Part shown: positions 46,960 to 55,503 of the stretch, piece after piece
How the letters are laid out: every line of letters begins with the position of its first letter
Position numbering within the stretch: the first letter of the stretch is position 1
Assembly: GCA_001544595.2 (NCBI GenBank)
Contig: FCOH02000030.1
Coordinates: 1 to 64,000, forward strand
Source: Caballeronia peredens
GTDB taxonomy: Bacteria > Pseudomonadota > Gammaproteobacteria > Burkholderiales > Burkholderiaceae
Length of the DNA stretch: 64,000 bases
Direction: 5' to 3'
Notes under the pieces: model-generated
Seen by the model: the letters and a program-made list of their open reading frames with translations, nothing else
Databases searched by the model: none
What the model was told of the DNA's origin: nothing
Made by a program: the position numbers and the translations under genes

Positions 46960-47511
46960 ATGCCGCCGCACGAACCGGCGCCGCGTCCTTCCGTCGCCGA
47001 AATTTTTCTGGGCTTTCTCACGCTCGGGCTGACGGCGTTCGGCGGCGCGCTGCCGCTTGCGCGGCGCGAGATTGTCGAGCGCCGCAAATGGCTCGATGCC
47101 GACGAGTTCACCGATCTGCTCGGACTCTGCCAGTTTCTGCCCGGCGGCAACGTGATCAATCTGTCGGTCGCGATCGGCATGCGCTTTCGCGGCGTGCCGG
47201 GCGCGCTCGCGGGTCTGCTCGGGCTGCTGGCGGGGCCGTCGCTCATCGTGATCGGGCTCGGCGTCATTTATCAGCGCACCCATCAGGATCCACGCATCGC
47301 GCATCTGTTCGCGGGGCTGGCGGCGGCCGCGGCGGGCCTGCTCGTCGCGATGGCCGTGAAAATCATGTGGCCGCTGCGCCGCAAACCGGAGGCGGCCGCC
47401 GTCGCATTGCTGATGTTCGCGGCGATCGCGTTCCTGCGCACGCCGCTTCTGCCGACGATGCTCGTCTTCACGCCGCTGTCGGTTCTGATCGCGTGGAAGC
47501 TGCGCCGATGA
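46960..47511 (+). CDS. chrA: Chromate transporter, N-terminal half protein
   Basis: This 183-residue protein covers one Chromate_transp domain, with about six helices. It has GFLTLGLTAFGGALPLARREIVERRKWL and LCQFLPGGNVINLSVAIGMR, where PGG replaces the usual PGP. It overlaps the next half-protein by four bases. Together they form a short-chain ChrA pair, which reconstitutes the two-domain exporter. The native substrate may be chromate, sulfate or another oxyanion. Confidence 0.88.
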   Translation: MPPHEPAPRPSVAEIFLGFLTLGLTAFGGALPLARREIVERRKWLDADEFTDLLGLCQFLPGGNVINLSVAIGMRFRGVPGALAGLLGLLAGPSLIVIGLGVIYQRTHQDPRIAHLFAGLAAAAAGLLVAMAVKIMWPLRRKPEAAAVALLMFAAIAFLRTPLLPTMLVFTPLSVLIAWKLRR

Positions 47512-48035
47512 AGAACGATCTGCTTTCGCTCGCGGCGATTTTCAGCCAGTTGTCGCTGCTCGCGTTCGGCGGCGGCAATTCGATCCTGCCGGAAATGCAG
47601 CGCCAGGTCGTGCAGGTGCACGAGTGGATGACCACGGCGGATTTCTCCGCGCTCTTCGCGCTTGCGCAGGCGGCGCCCGGGCCGAACATGATGGTCGTCA
47701 CGCTGATCGGCTGGCACGTGGCGGGATGGCCGGGCGTGCTCGTCACGTCGATCGCGAAGTTCGGGCCGTCGTCGCTCGTGACGATCGCCGCGCTGCATGC
47801 ATGGGAGCGCTTCAAGGACCGGCCGTGGCGGCGCCATATCCAGCTCGGCCTCGTGCCGATCACGGCGGGGCTCGTCGCGGCCAGCGCGTTGCTGATCGCG
47901 GAGGCGTCGGACCGGACGATACTGTTGGCCGCCGTCACGGCGCTCGTCGCGGTGTTGTCGTATCGGACCAGGCTGCACCCGCTGTGGCTGCTCGCGGGCG
48001 GCGCGCTGATCGGGTTGACCGGGTTCGGCCAATAA
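47508..48035 (+). CDS. chrA: Chromate transporter, C-terminal half protein
   Basis: This 175-residue partner of the preceding gene has AFGGGNSILPEMQRQVV and ALAQAAPGPNMMVVTLIGW (PGPN motif) in the same relative positions, as expected for the second, inverted domain. It overlaps its partner by ATGA, so the two should be made in equal amounts. It is the last gene before the AT-rich island. Confidence 0.88.
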   Translation: MKNDLLSLAAIFSQLSLLAFGGGNSILPEMQRQVVQVHEWMTTADFSALFALAQAAPGPNMMVVTLIGWHVAGWPGVLVTSIAKFGPSSLVTIAALHAWERFKDRPWRRHIQLGLVPITAGLVAASALLIAEASDRTILLAAVTALVAVLSYRTRLHPLWLLAGGALIGLTGFGQ

Positions 48036-48045
48036 TTTCTGCGAT

Positions 48046-48063
48046 GCACGAGATCGTGCTTTT
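48046..48063 (+). terminator. Weak terminator after chrA
   Basis: A short inverted repeat, GCACGA/TCGTGC (48046-48051 and 48054-48059), is followed by TTTT. The loop is only a few bases, so efficiency is doubtful. It is the only candidate terminator after the chrA pair. Confidence 0.4.
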
Positions 48064-48447
48064 CCCCATGCGTCATGACGTGTTCGAAATGACAAGCGAA
48101 CCGCATGTGTTCATCGCAAAAAATGACATTTACCAATATTGACTGACTGGTTTTTGATTTCGTAGATTTACGCTCCAGCGAATAGTAAATAAAAAACAGA
48201 TTAATCGTTTTACTAAAACGTTTTCCTTTTAATTAGGATGCCTTTATATGTAAAAACTTCGACGCGCCGTGTCGCCGGACACGCGCGGGGGATTATGTCG
48301 CCCGCGAATTCCTGATTCTTTCTTTCATTTGAATATCCGTAGAGCACGAGTTTTAAGAAATTGCATAAATATCTGATATATCTCTGAAGCTTTCGTTTCA
48401 CTATTTATTTTCTTTACAGACATCTTTTCTTAATCAGGGAGAATCGA
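48064..48447. other. AT-rich island before the two unknown genes
   Basis: About 330 bases from 48110 are strikingly AT-rich, roughly one third GC by eye, against about two thirds around it. They contain T-runs, a perfect inverted repeat CGTTTTA-C-TAAAACG (48206-48220) and many TATA-like stretches, but one GC-rich interruption (48258-48303). I support no gene inside. It could be a silencer (H-NS/MvaT-type) target and the promoter of the downstream genes, or a scar of imported DNA. Confidence 0.6.
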
Positions 48448-48753
48448 ATGAAGATCAGGAGCTCGCCGGTGATTCCGACGCTCATATGCGGTGAAATGCC
48501 GCTCGATGGCATGCGCGTGGGGCTCGTCGTCGGCATTGTCGATTCGGACGCGTCGATGTATGTCAACTACGTCATTCAGACCGCGGACGGCAAGAAGTTC
48601 TGTGCGCAGATGGATGCGAAGCGCAGGCGCAACCGGGACGTGCTGATGCAAATGGCGCTCGAATCCGGCCGACACGTCATGGTCGTCGGAGGAATCAACA
48701 GTTATCTGCGAACCGCTGCGCTCGGCACCGATGGTCATGGCGTCGTCAAATAG
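48448..48753 (+). CDS. Unknown small protein with one CAQM-type domain
   Basis: I do not recognise this 101-residue protein. Residues about 22-95 form a domain also found twice in the next gene: GLVVGIVDSD, VNYVIQTADGKKFCAQM, NRDVLMQMAL and a strand HVMVVGG. It has no signal peptide or membrane helix. Beta strands, one helix beginning NR[DN] and a final strand are predicted by the pattern. The ATG has AGGGAG six bases upstream. It sits just after the AT-rich island and 20 bases before the paralogous gene, so they form one unit. The GC content is nearer the genome average than the island's. Confidence 0.7.
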   Translation: MKIRSSPVIPTLICGEMPLDGMRVGLVVGIVDSDASMYVNYVIQTADGKKFCAQMDAKRRRNRDVLMQMALESGRHVMVVGGINSYLRTAALGTDGHGVVK

Positions 48754-48773
48754 CAATCTTCAGGATCGAACAA

Positions 48774-49334
48774 GTGAAAACCGACAAGACTTCCACGAAT
48801 TTGCTTTTGGTTCAGGGCGGCACGCCACTCAAGGACGTAAAGGGCGGATTTCTCAGCCGCATTATCGATTCGAACGATCTCGACAATGTCAATTACATTC
48901 TCCGATCGGAAGACGGCACTCCTTATTGCGGCCAGCTCAACATCGTCAGCCACGAGAACCGCAATAACCTCTTGATGATGGCGCTGGACTATGGATTGCC
49001 CGTCGCGCTCTGCGGAGACGAGCGAGGCATTATCACAGGGCTTGCCGTCGCGCCCAGCAATGCGCCCATTCCGTCGTTGAATTGCTCCTTTCTCAAGCTT
49101 CAGGAAAAGCGCACCGGAACGGTGATCAGAATCGTCGACCGGGATCCTGCCGCCGCGATCAGTTATGTCCTGCAAACCGGCGACGGCTCGCGCTACTGTG
49201 CGCAAATGTGGCCCAACAGCGAGAATTACGACAACCGGAACAGCCTGTTCATGCTCGCGCTCCGCACCAATATGCCGGTCACGATAACCGGCGGCTTGCG
49301 ACAGGAGGTGACGGCCATCGCGGTGGGATCGTAA
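48774..49334 (+). CDS. Unknown protein with two tandem CAQM-type domains
   Basis: I do not recognise this 186-residue protein, which is an internal duplication. The N-terminal copy has FLSRIIDSND, NVNYILRSEDGTPYCGQL and ENRNNLLMMAL. The C-terminal copy has VIRIVDRDPA, ISYVLQTGDGSRYCAQM, DNRNSLFMLAL and PVTITGG. Both resemble the neighbour at 48448. The start is a GTG at 48774 with AGGA eight bases before it. No secretion signal is seen. The strand-helix-strand pattern resembles OB-fold B subunits of AB5 toxins such as SubB, but this is a guess about the fold only. Confidence 0.7.
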   Translation: MKTDKTSTNLLLVQGGTPLKDVKGGFLSRIIDSNDLDNVNYILRSEDGTPYCGQLNIVSHENRNNLLMMALDYGLPVALCGDERGIITGLAVAPSNAPIPSLNCSFLKLQEKRTGTVIRIVDRDPAAAISYVLQTGDGSRYCAQMWPNSENYDNRNSLFMLALRTNMPVTITGGLRQEVTAIAVGS

Positions 49335-49429
49335 TATCGTCGGCGCGACGCCCGCCCGACCGCATTCCGGCGGCGTGCGGGCCGGTTTCCTGCTGATACC
49401 GGCAAAATAAAGGAGCAAGGACAAGCGCC

Positions 49430-49768
49430 ATGACCATGAATATCGAATACGCGAAGACCGCGCCCGCCCGCGCGGAAATCGATGCGCTCAGCGGTCCCAC
49501 GGTCGTCGAATTCGGCACCGACTGGTGCGGCTTCTGCCGCGCCGCGCAACCGCTGATCGCGCAGGCATTCCAGGGTCATGGCGCGGTCAGGCACATCAAG
49601 GTCGAAGACGGCAGCGGCCGCCCGCTCGGCCGCTCGTTCCGCGTCAAGCTTTGGCCGACGCTCGTCTTCATGCTGGGCGGCAAGGAAGTCGCGCGTCTCG
49701 TACGTCCCGGCGACGCATCCGAAATCCGCGACGCGCTCGCCCTCATCGACGAGCCGCTCGCGCAATAA
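49430..49768 (+). CDS. Thioredoxin-family protein
   Basis: This 112-residue cytosolic thioredoxin-like protein has active site WCGFC (Cys33 and Cys36) after VEFGTDW, and the cis-proline loop LWPTLVFM. The Phe-for-Pro change in the active site shifts its redox potential from classical thioredoxin. It starts 95 bases after the second unknown gene with GGAG upstream. It may reduce protein disulfides; the partner is unknown. Confidence 0.85.
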   Translation: MTMNIEYAKTAPARAEIDALSGPTVVEFGTDWCGFCRAAQPLIAQAFQGHGAVRHIKVEDGSGRPLGRSFRVKLWPTLVFMLGGKEVARLVRPGDASEIRDALALIDEPLAQ

Positions 49769-49829
49769 ATTTCGCACCGAGGGTTATCACGCGGTGGATC
49801 GACATCGCGAAAATTTGTATGATGACCCG

Positions 49830-50561
49830 ATGACTTCCCCTTCCGCGTCGAACCGCATGTTCGAAAAGATTCCGCCGCGCGCGCTGAGCGACACGGTCGC
49901 GCAGCAATTGCAGAAGCAGATCGAGAAAGGCAGCTTCGCCAAGACCGGCAAGCTGCCGACCGAAGCCGTGCTCGCGCAGGAATTCGGCGTGAGCCGCACG
50001 GTGATTCGCGAGGCGATTTCGCGCCTGAAGAACGAGGGCATGGTCGAGCCGCGCCAGGGCAGCGGCGTGTTCATCGTCGAGCGTGCGGGCATACGGCCGT
50101 TGCGCATCGATTATGCGCAGGCCGTCGAGCCGGGCGCGGTCGTGCAGATTCTCGCGCTGCGCCGCGCGATCGAAGCCGAAGTGGCGTTCGAGGCCGCGCA
50201 GCGCCGCAGCAGCGAGCAAATGGCCGCGATCGATGCGGCGCTCGACAACATCGACCGGGCCGTGCGCGCCGGCCGCGACGGCGTCGCGGAAGACGTCGCG
50301 TTTCATCGCGAGATCGCGAACGCGACGGGCAATCCGTATTTCCTGAAAACGCTCACCTTTCTGAACCAGTATCTCGAAGCCGGCACCATCGTCACGCGCG
50401 CGAACGAAGCGCTGCGCGAAGACTTCATGCGGCAGGTGCGCGAGGAGCACGCGGCGATCGCGGACGCGATCCGCGCCGCGGATCCAGCCGCCGCCCGCGA
50501 CGCCGCGCAGACGCATCTCATCAACGCCGCGCGCCGCCTGGCGGAAGCCGGCATCTGTTAA
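49830..50561 (+). CDS. FadR-type (GntR/FCD) regulator of tetronate use
   Basis: This 243-residue GntR regulator has a winged helix (LPTEAVLAQEFGVSRTVIRE, residues about 36-55) and a metal-binding FCD effector domain (AFHREIANATGNPYF, the EEHAAIADAIRAAD Asp/His region). It lies 24 bases before ltnD and is the first gene of the tetronate operon. By family logic it senses a sugar acid and represses the operon. The ATG at 49830 follows a short AT-rich stretch likely to include the promoter. Confidence 0.9.
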   Translation: MTSPSASNRMFEKIPPRALSDTVAQQLQKQIEKGSFAKTGKLPTEAVLAQEFGVSRTVIREAISRLKNEGMVEPRQGSGVFIVERAGIRPLRIDYAQAVEPGAVVQILALRRAIEAEVAFEAAQRRSSEQMAAIDAALDNIDRAVRAGRDGVAEDVAFHREIANATGNPYFLKTLTFLNQYLEAGTIVTRANEALREDFMRQVREEHAAIADAIRAADPAAARDAAQTHLINAARRLAEAGIC

Positions 50562-50585
50562 ACCTTTCCGAGCGAGACAATCGAC

Positions 50586-51482
50586 ATGACGACAAACGTG
50601 GGAGTCATCGGGCTGGGCGCAATGGGGCTGGGCGTCGCGCGCTCGCTGTTGCGCGCGGGCTTCGCCGTGCATGCCTGCGACGTGCGCCAGCAAGTGCTCG
50701 ATGCATTCGCGGCCGAAGGCGGCATCGCGTGCGCGTCGCCGGCGGAACTGGGCGGCAAGTGCGAAGCCGTGCTGACGGTCGTCGTCAATGCGGCGCAGAC
50801 CGAAGCGGTGCTGTTCGGCGAGCGCGGCGCCGTCGCGGCGATGAAGCCGGGCAGCGTCGTGCTCGCCTGCGCGACCGTATCGCCGCAATTCGCCGCCGAC
50901 CTCGGCAAGCGTCTCGCGGAAAAAGACGTGCTCCTGCTCGACGCGCCTCTCTCCGGCGGCGCGGCGAAGGCCAATTCCGGCGAAATGACGATGATGACGT
51001 CCGGTCCCGCCGCCGCCTACGCCGCGTGCGAAGACGTGCTCGACGCGATCGCGGGCAAGGTGTATCGCCTCGGCGACGCGCACGGCGCGGGCTCGAAGGT
51101 GAAGATCATCAATCAGTTGCTGGCGGGCGTGCATATCGCCGCGGCGGCGGAGGCGATGGCGCTGGGCCTGCGCGAAGGCGTCGATCCGGACGCGCTGTAT
51201 GAGGTCATCACGCACAGCGCTGGCAACTCGTGGATGTTCGAGAACCGCGTGCCGCACATTCTCGCGGGCGACTACACGCCGCTGTCCGCCGTCGATATCT
51301 TCGTGAAGGATCTCGGCCTCGTGCTCGATACGGCGCGTACGTCGAAGTTTCCGCTGCCGCTGTCGGCGGCGGCGCATCAGATGTTCATGATGGCGTCCAC
51401 CGCGGGCCACGGCGGCGAGGACGATTCCGCGGTCATCAAGATTTTTCCGGGCATCGACGTCCCGAAGGGAGCGAAGGCATGA
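50586..51482 (+). CDS. ltnD: L-threonate dehydrogenase
   Basis: This 298-residue beta-hydroxyacid dehydrogenase oxidises L-threonate to 2-oxo-tetronate with NAD. The Rossmann motif is GVIGLGAMGLGVARSLL. The substrate motif is DAPLSGGAAKANSGEMTMM, and the catalytic Lys is in GSKVKIINQLLAG. It overlaps otnK by ATGA. Assignment to threonate rather than other hydroxyacids comes from the following otnK, otnC and otnI genes. Confidence 0.92.
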   Translation: MTTNVGVIGLGAMGLGVARSLLRAGFAVHACDVRQQVLDAFAAEGGIACASPAELGGKCEAVLTVVVNAAQTEAVLFGERGAVAAMKPGSVVLACATVSPQFAADLGKRLAEKDVLLLDAPLSGGAAKANSGEMTMMTSGPAAAYAACEDVLDAIAGKVYRLGDAHGAGSKVKIINQLLAGVHIAAAAEAMALGLREGVDPDALYEVITHSAGNSWMFENRVPHILAGDYTPLSAVDIFVKDLGLVLDTARTSKFPLPLSAAAHQMFMMASTAGHGGEDDSAVIKIFPGIDVPKGAKA

Positions 51483-52759
51483 CGCAAGCGGCGCAGGCAC
51501 TGCTCGGCTGTATCGCCGACGATTTCACGGGCGCGACCGATCTCGCCAACATGCTCGTGCGCGGCGGCATGCGCACGGTGCAGACCATCGGCGTGCCGGC
51601 CGCGGGCACGCGGATCGAAGCGGATGCGCTCGTCGTCGCGCTGAAATCGCGCACGATTGCCGCGCAGGACGCGGTGCGCCAGTCGCTGGACGCGCTCGAA
51701 TGGCTGCGCGCGCAAGGCTGCCGCCAGTTCGTCTTCAAATATTGCTCGACCTTCGACTCCACCGACGAAGGCAACATCGGTCCGGTCGCCGATGCGCTGC
51801 TGGACGCGCTGAAAGACGACTTCACGATTGCCTGTCCGGCGTTTCCGGAGAACGGCCGCACGATCTTTCGCGGCTACCTTTTCGTCGGCGATGTGCTGCT
51901 GAACGAATCGGGCATGGAGCATCATCCGCTCACGCCGATGACCGATCCCAACCTCGTGCGCGTGCTGCAGCGGCAGACGAAATCGAAGGTCGGCCTGATC
52001 CGCTACGACACGATCGCGCAGGGCGCCGACGCGATCCGCGCGCGCATCGGCGAACTGAAACGCGACGGCGTGCGCCTGGCCGTCGCCGATGCCGTGTCGG
52101 ACGCGAACCTGTACGTGCTCGGCGACGCCTGCCGCGATCTCGCGCTGATCACGGGCGGCTCGGGCATCGCGCTCGGCCTGCCGCAGAACTTCCGCGCGAC
52201 GAATCTGCTCGCGCACGCCGAACACGCGGCCGATCTGCCGAAGACCGAGGGAAAAGCGGTCGTGCTGGCGGGCAGCGCATCGAAGGCGACGAACGCGCAG
52301 GTGGCGCACTGGCGCGCGTCGAAGCCGAGCTTTCGTATCGATCCGCTGGCGCTCTCGCGCGGTGAGCCTGTCGCGCAGAACGCCGTCGACTTCGCGCGCG
52401 AGCACTTCGCGAAGGACGAGACCGTGCTGATCTACGCGACCTCGTCGCCCGACGAAGTGAAGGCCGTGCAGAAGGAACTGGGCGTCGAAAAGGCCGGTCA
52501 TCTCGTCGAAGAGGCGCTCGCGTCGATCGCGCGTTCGCTGCGGGACGCGGGCGTGCGCAAATTCGTCGTCGCCGGCGGCGAGACCTCGGGCGCGGTGGTG
52601 CAGGCGCTCGGCGTGCAGACACTGCGCATCGGGCCGCAGATCGATCCGGGCGTGCCGGCGACGCAGTGTGTCGGTGCGGGCGAGGCCATCGCGCTGGCGC
52701 TGAAATCGGGCAACTTCGGCGCGACGGATTTCTTCGACAAGGCGCTGAAGGCACTGTGA
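51479..52759 (+). CDS. otnK: 3-oxo-tetronate kinase
   Basis: This 426-residue four-carbon-acid-sugar kinase of the DUF1537 family phosphorylates 3-oxo-tetronate at the 4-position using ATP. The N-terminal substrate domain begins GCIADDFTGATDLANMLV, with the conserved ADD; FKYCSTFDSTDEGNIGP follows. The C-terminal nucleotide-binding domain has VAGGETSGAVVQALG and GPQIDPGVP. It overlaps ltnD by ATGA and the next gene by one base (TGATG). Confidence 0.93.
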   Translation: MTQAAQALLGCIADDFTGATDLANMLVRGGMRTVQTIGVPAAGTRIEADALVVALKSRTIAAQDAVRQSLDALEWLRAQGCRQFVFKYCSTFDSTDEGNIGPVADALLDALKDDFTIACPAFPENGRTIFRGYLFVGDVLLNESGMEHHPLTPMTDPNLVRVLQRQTKSKVGLIRYDTIAQGADAIRARIGELKRDGVRLAVADAVSDANLYVLGDACRDLALITGGSGIALGLPQNFRATNLLAHAEHAADLPKTEGKAVVLAGSASKATNAQVAHWRASKPSFRIDPLALSRGEPVAQNAVDFAREHFAKDETVLIYATSSPDEVKAVQKELGVEKAGHLVEEALASIARSLRDAGVRKFVVAGGETSGAVVQALGVQTLRIGPQIDPGVPATQCVGAGEAIALALKSGNFGATDFFDKALKAL

Positions 52760-53400
52760 TGGCATCGAACGAAGCGCTCATCCGCGAAGAGATCTGCATC
52801 ACCGGCAAAAGCCTTTACGAGCGCCGCTATACGGTCGGCAGCGCGGGCAACATCAGCGCGCGCCTCGCAGACGGCTGGCTTATCACGCCGACCGACGCGT
52901 GCCTCGGCCGGCTCGATCCCGCCGATATCGCGAAGGTGGATCTGCAAGGCCGTCACGTTTCGGGCGGACGCCCGTCGAAGACGCTCGCGCTGCATCGCCG
53001 CATCTACGAAAGCAATGACGAGGCGCGCGGCGTCGTGCATACGCATTCGACGCATCTTGTCGCGCTGACGCTCGCGGGCGTGTGGAAACCCGACGACGTG
53101 CTGCCGCCGATCACGCCGTATTACGTGATGAAGGTCGGCCACGTGCCGCTGATCCGCTATCGCCGTCCGGGCGATCCGGCCGTCGCGGAGGAAGTGGCGG
53201 CGCTGGCATCGACGGTGCGCGCGGTACTGCTCGAACGCCTCGGACCGGTCGTCTGGGAAACGACGGTGTCGCAGGCATCCTATGCGCTGGAGGAACTGGA
53301 AGAGACGGCGCAGCTTTACCTGTCGACGATGCCGCGCCCCGAGCCCTTGCCCGACGCGGCCATCGAAGATTTGCGCCAGACCTTCGGCGCGCGCTGGTGA
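52759..53400 (+). CDS. otnC: 3-oxo-tetronate 4-phosphate decarboxylase
   Basis: This 213-residue class II aldolase/adducin-fold enzyme decarboxylates 3-oxo-tetronate 4-phosphate to dihydroxyacetone phosphate. The substrate loop is GSAGNISAR, and the zinc site includes HTHSTH (residues about 94-99). The ATG overlaps the otnK stop, and the gene ends 37 bases before otnI. It is a standard member of the OtnC branch. Confidence 0.92.
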   Translation: MASNEALIREEICITGKSLYERRYTVGSAGNISARLADGWLITPTDACLGRLDPADIAKVDLQGRHVSGGRPSKTLALHRRIYESNDEARGVVHTHSTHLVALTLAGVWKPDDVLPPITPYYVMKVGHVPLIRYRRPGDPAVAEEVAALASTVRAVLLERLGPVVWETTVSQASYALEELEETAQLYLSTMPRPEPLPDAAIEDLRQTFGARW

Positions 53401-53437
53401 GCGCGCGCAGCACCACTTCAATCAGGAGACGAAACCC

Positions 53438-54226
53438 ATGCCCCGTTTTGCCGCCAATCTCACGATGATGTACACGGAACACGCGTTCCTCGACCGCTTC
53501 GCCGCCGCCGCGAAAGACGGCTTCAAGGCGGTGGAGTTCCTGTTTCCGTACGATTTCCCCGCCGCCGACATCAAGGCGCGCCTCGCCGACAACGGCCTCA
53601 CGCAGGCGCTCTTCAACGCGCCGCCGGGCGACTGGGCGGCGGGCGAGCGCGGCATCGCGTCGTTGCCGGGACGCGAGGAAGAGTTCCGGCAGAGCGTCGC
53701 GAAAGGCCTCGAATACGCTGCCGTGCTCGGCAACCAGAAGCTTCACGTGATGGCCGGACTGATCGCGCCCGATCAACCGCGCGGGCAACATCGCGCGGTG
53801 TATCTGCAGAATCTGGAGTACGCCGCGAAGGAGGCGCAGAAGGCGGGCATCGGCATTGTGATCGAGCCGATCAACACGCGCGACATCCCCGGATTCTTCC
53901 TGAACCGTCAGGACGACGCGCAAGCCATCTGCGACGAAATCGGCGCGCCGAACCTGCAGGTGCAGTTCGACATTTACCACTGCCAGATCGTCGAAGGCGA
54001 CATCGCGGTCAAGCTCAAGCGCGACATGAAGCGCCCGAACGCGGGCGTCGGACACATTCAGATCGCGGGCGTGCCGGAGCGGCACGAGCCGGATATCGGC
54101 GAACTCAACTATCCGTATCTGTTCGATCTGATCGATGCGCTCGGCTACGAAGGCTGGATCGGCTGCGAATACAAACCGAAGGCGGGCACGTCGAACGGTC
54201 TCGGCTGGCTCAAACCGTATCTCTGA
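53438..54226 (+). CDS. otnI: 2-oxo-tetronate isomerase
   Basis: This 262-residue TIM-barrel protein of the hydroxypyruvate-isomerase-like family interconverts 2-oxo-tetronate and 3-oxo-tetronate. Visible are [18 protein letters not shown], the catalytic Glu region [24 protein letters not shown] and [17 protein letters not shown] at the end. The start has AGGAGAC upstream. Together with LtnD, OtnK and OtnC it completes the L-threonate path. Confidence 0.93.
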   Translation: MPRFAANLTMMYTEHAFLDRFAAAAKDGFKAVEFLFPYDFPAADIKARLADNGLTQALFNAPPGDWAAGERGIASLPGREEEFRQSVAKGLEYAAVLGNQKLHVMAGLIAPDQPRGQHRAVYLQNLEYAAKEAQKAGIGIVIEPINTRDIPGFFLNRQDDAQAICDEIGAPNLQVQFDIYHCQIVEGDIAVKLKRDMKRPNAGVGHIQIAGVPERHEPDIGELNYPYLFDLIDALGYEGWIGCEYKPKAGTSNGLGWLKPYL

Positions 54227-54245
54227 AATCACCGGAACGAACTCC

Positions 54246-55223
54246 ATGAAAATTCTGATCACGGGCGGCGCGGGCTTTCTCGGCCAGCGTCTCGCGAAGC
54301 GTCTGCTCGAACGTAACGAACTCGACGGCAAGCCGGTCACGGAACTCGTGCTGCTCGACGTCGCGCGCCCGAACGACGAACGTCTGCTGAGCGACGCGCG
54401 CGTGCGCGCCGAAACCGGCGACATCTCCGATCGCGCGGTGCTCGAACGCCATCTCGACACGCAGACCGAAGCGATCTTCCATCTGGCCGCGATCGTCAGC
54501 GGCCAGGCCGAAGCCGATTTCGATCTCGGCATGAAGATCAACCTCGACGCCTCGCGCGCGCTGCTCGACGTGTGCCGCGCAAGGGGACACAAGCCGCGCG
54601 TCGTGTTCACGAGCTCGGTCGCGGTGTACGGCGGCACGCTGCCCGATGTCGTGCAGGACGACACCGCGCTCAATCCGCAATCGTCGTACGGAACGCAGAA
54701 GGCGATCGCCGAGCTGCTGCTCTCGGACTATGCGCGCCGCGGTTTCGTCGATGGCCGCGTGCTGCGGCTGCCGACCATCAGCGTGAGGCCGGGCAAGCCG
54801 AACGCGGCGGCGTCGTCGTTTGCGAGCGGCATCATTCGCGAGCCGCTGAACGGCGAGTGCTCGGTGTGTCCCGTCGAAGGCGACACGCGCGTGTGGCTGC
54901 TCTCGCCGAAGAGCGCGGTCGAGGCGCTGATCGCGGGCTGCGAGATCGATCGCGCGAAGCTGGGCAACCGGCCGATCGTCAATCTGCCGGGCTTGTCGGT
55001 GAGCGTGAACGAGATGGTCGCGGCACTCCGGGAAGTGGCGGGCGACGAAGCCGTCGCGCGCATCGACTGGCAGCGCGACGAGCGCATCGAGAAGATCGTT
55101 TCGACCTGGCCGGGCGCGTGGAACACCGCGCGTGCGGAACAACTCGGCCTCACGGGCGACTCCCGATTCGCCGATGTGATCCGCGCCTATATCGACGACC
55201 AGCGCGCCGACCAGCGCGGCTGA
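54246..55223 (+). CDS. denD: D-erythronate dehydrogenase
   Basis: This 325-residue extended short-chain (NAD-dependent epimerase-like) enzyme oxidises D-erythronate to 2-oxo-tetronate, giving the operon a second entry point. It has the Rossmann start KILITGGAGFLGQRLAKRLL, FTSSVAVYGG and the catalytic Tyr/Lys in QSSYGTQK. It follows otnI by 19 bases and is the last gene. The following 280 bases (55224-55503) show no gene. Confidence 0.9.
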   Translation: MKILITGGAGFLGQRLAKRLLERNELDGKPVTELVLLDVARPNDERLLSDARVRAETGDISDRAVLERHLDTQTEAIFHLAAIVSGQAEADFDLGMKINLDASRALLDVCRARGHKPRVVFTSSVAVYGGTLPDVVQDDTALNPQSSYGTQKAIAELLLSDYARRGFVDGRVLRLPTISVRPGKPNAAASSFASGIIREPLNGECSVCPVEGDTRVWLLSPKSAVEALIAGCEIDRAKLGNRPIVNLPGLSVSVNEMVAALREVAGDEAVARIDWQRDERIEKIVSTWPGAWNTARAEQLGLTGDSRFADVIRAYIDDQRADQRG

Positions 55224-55503
55224 ATCCCAAACTCTGCGTATTAAGTTTCTCCTTCAACGGGCAGCGCGCGCGCGATGCCCGTGCCCTGCGCACCTGTCAT
55301 GCTGAGGTTTGCGTTTCCGGGCTACACTTATCTCTTAAATGTGACGAACGTCGGCCCGGCGCCGCGTGCACCGCGTTGAACCACGAGCGGTCGCAAGCTC
55401 GTTTCTCTCTCGCTTCCGTGCTTTTTGCGCCTTTGCTGCGCCGTTTTGCGGCGCGCGCCACGTCGTCCGGTCAACGAACACCCTTCCCGCGCGGGAGATT
55501 CCC

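Noticed and set aside
48213-48401. A 62-codon minus-strand frame in the AT-rich island
   Set aside because: No Shine-Dalgarno site, AT-driven composition and no recognisable domain.
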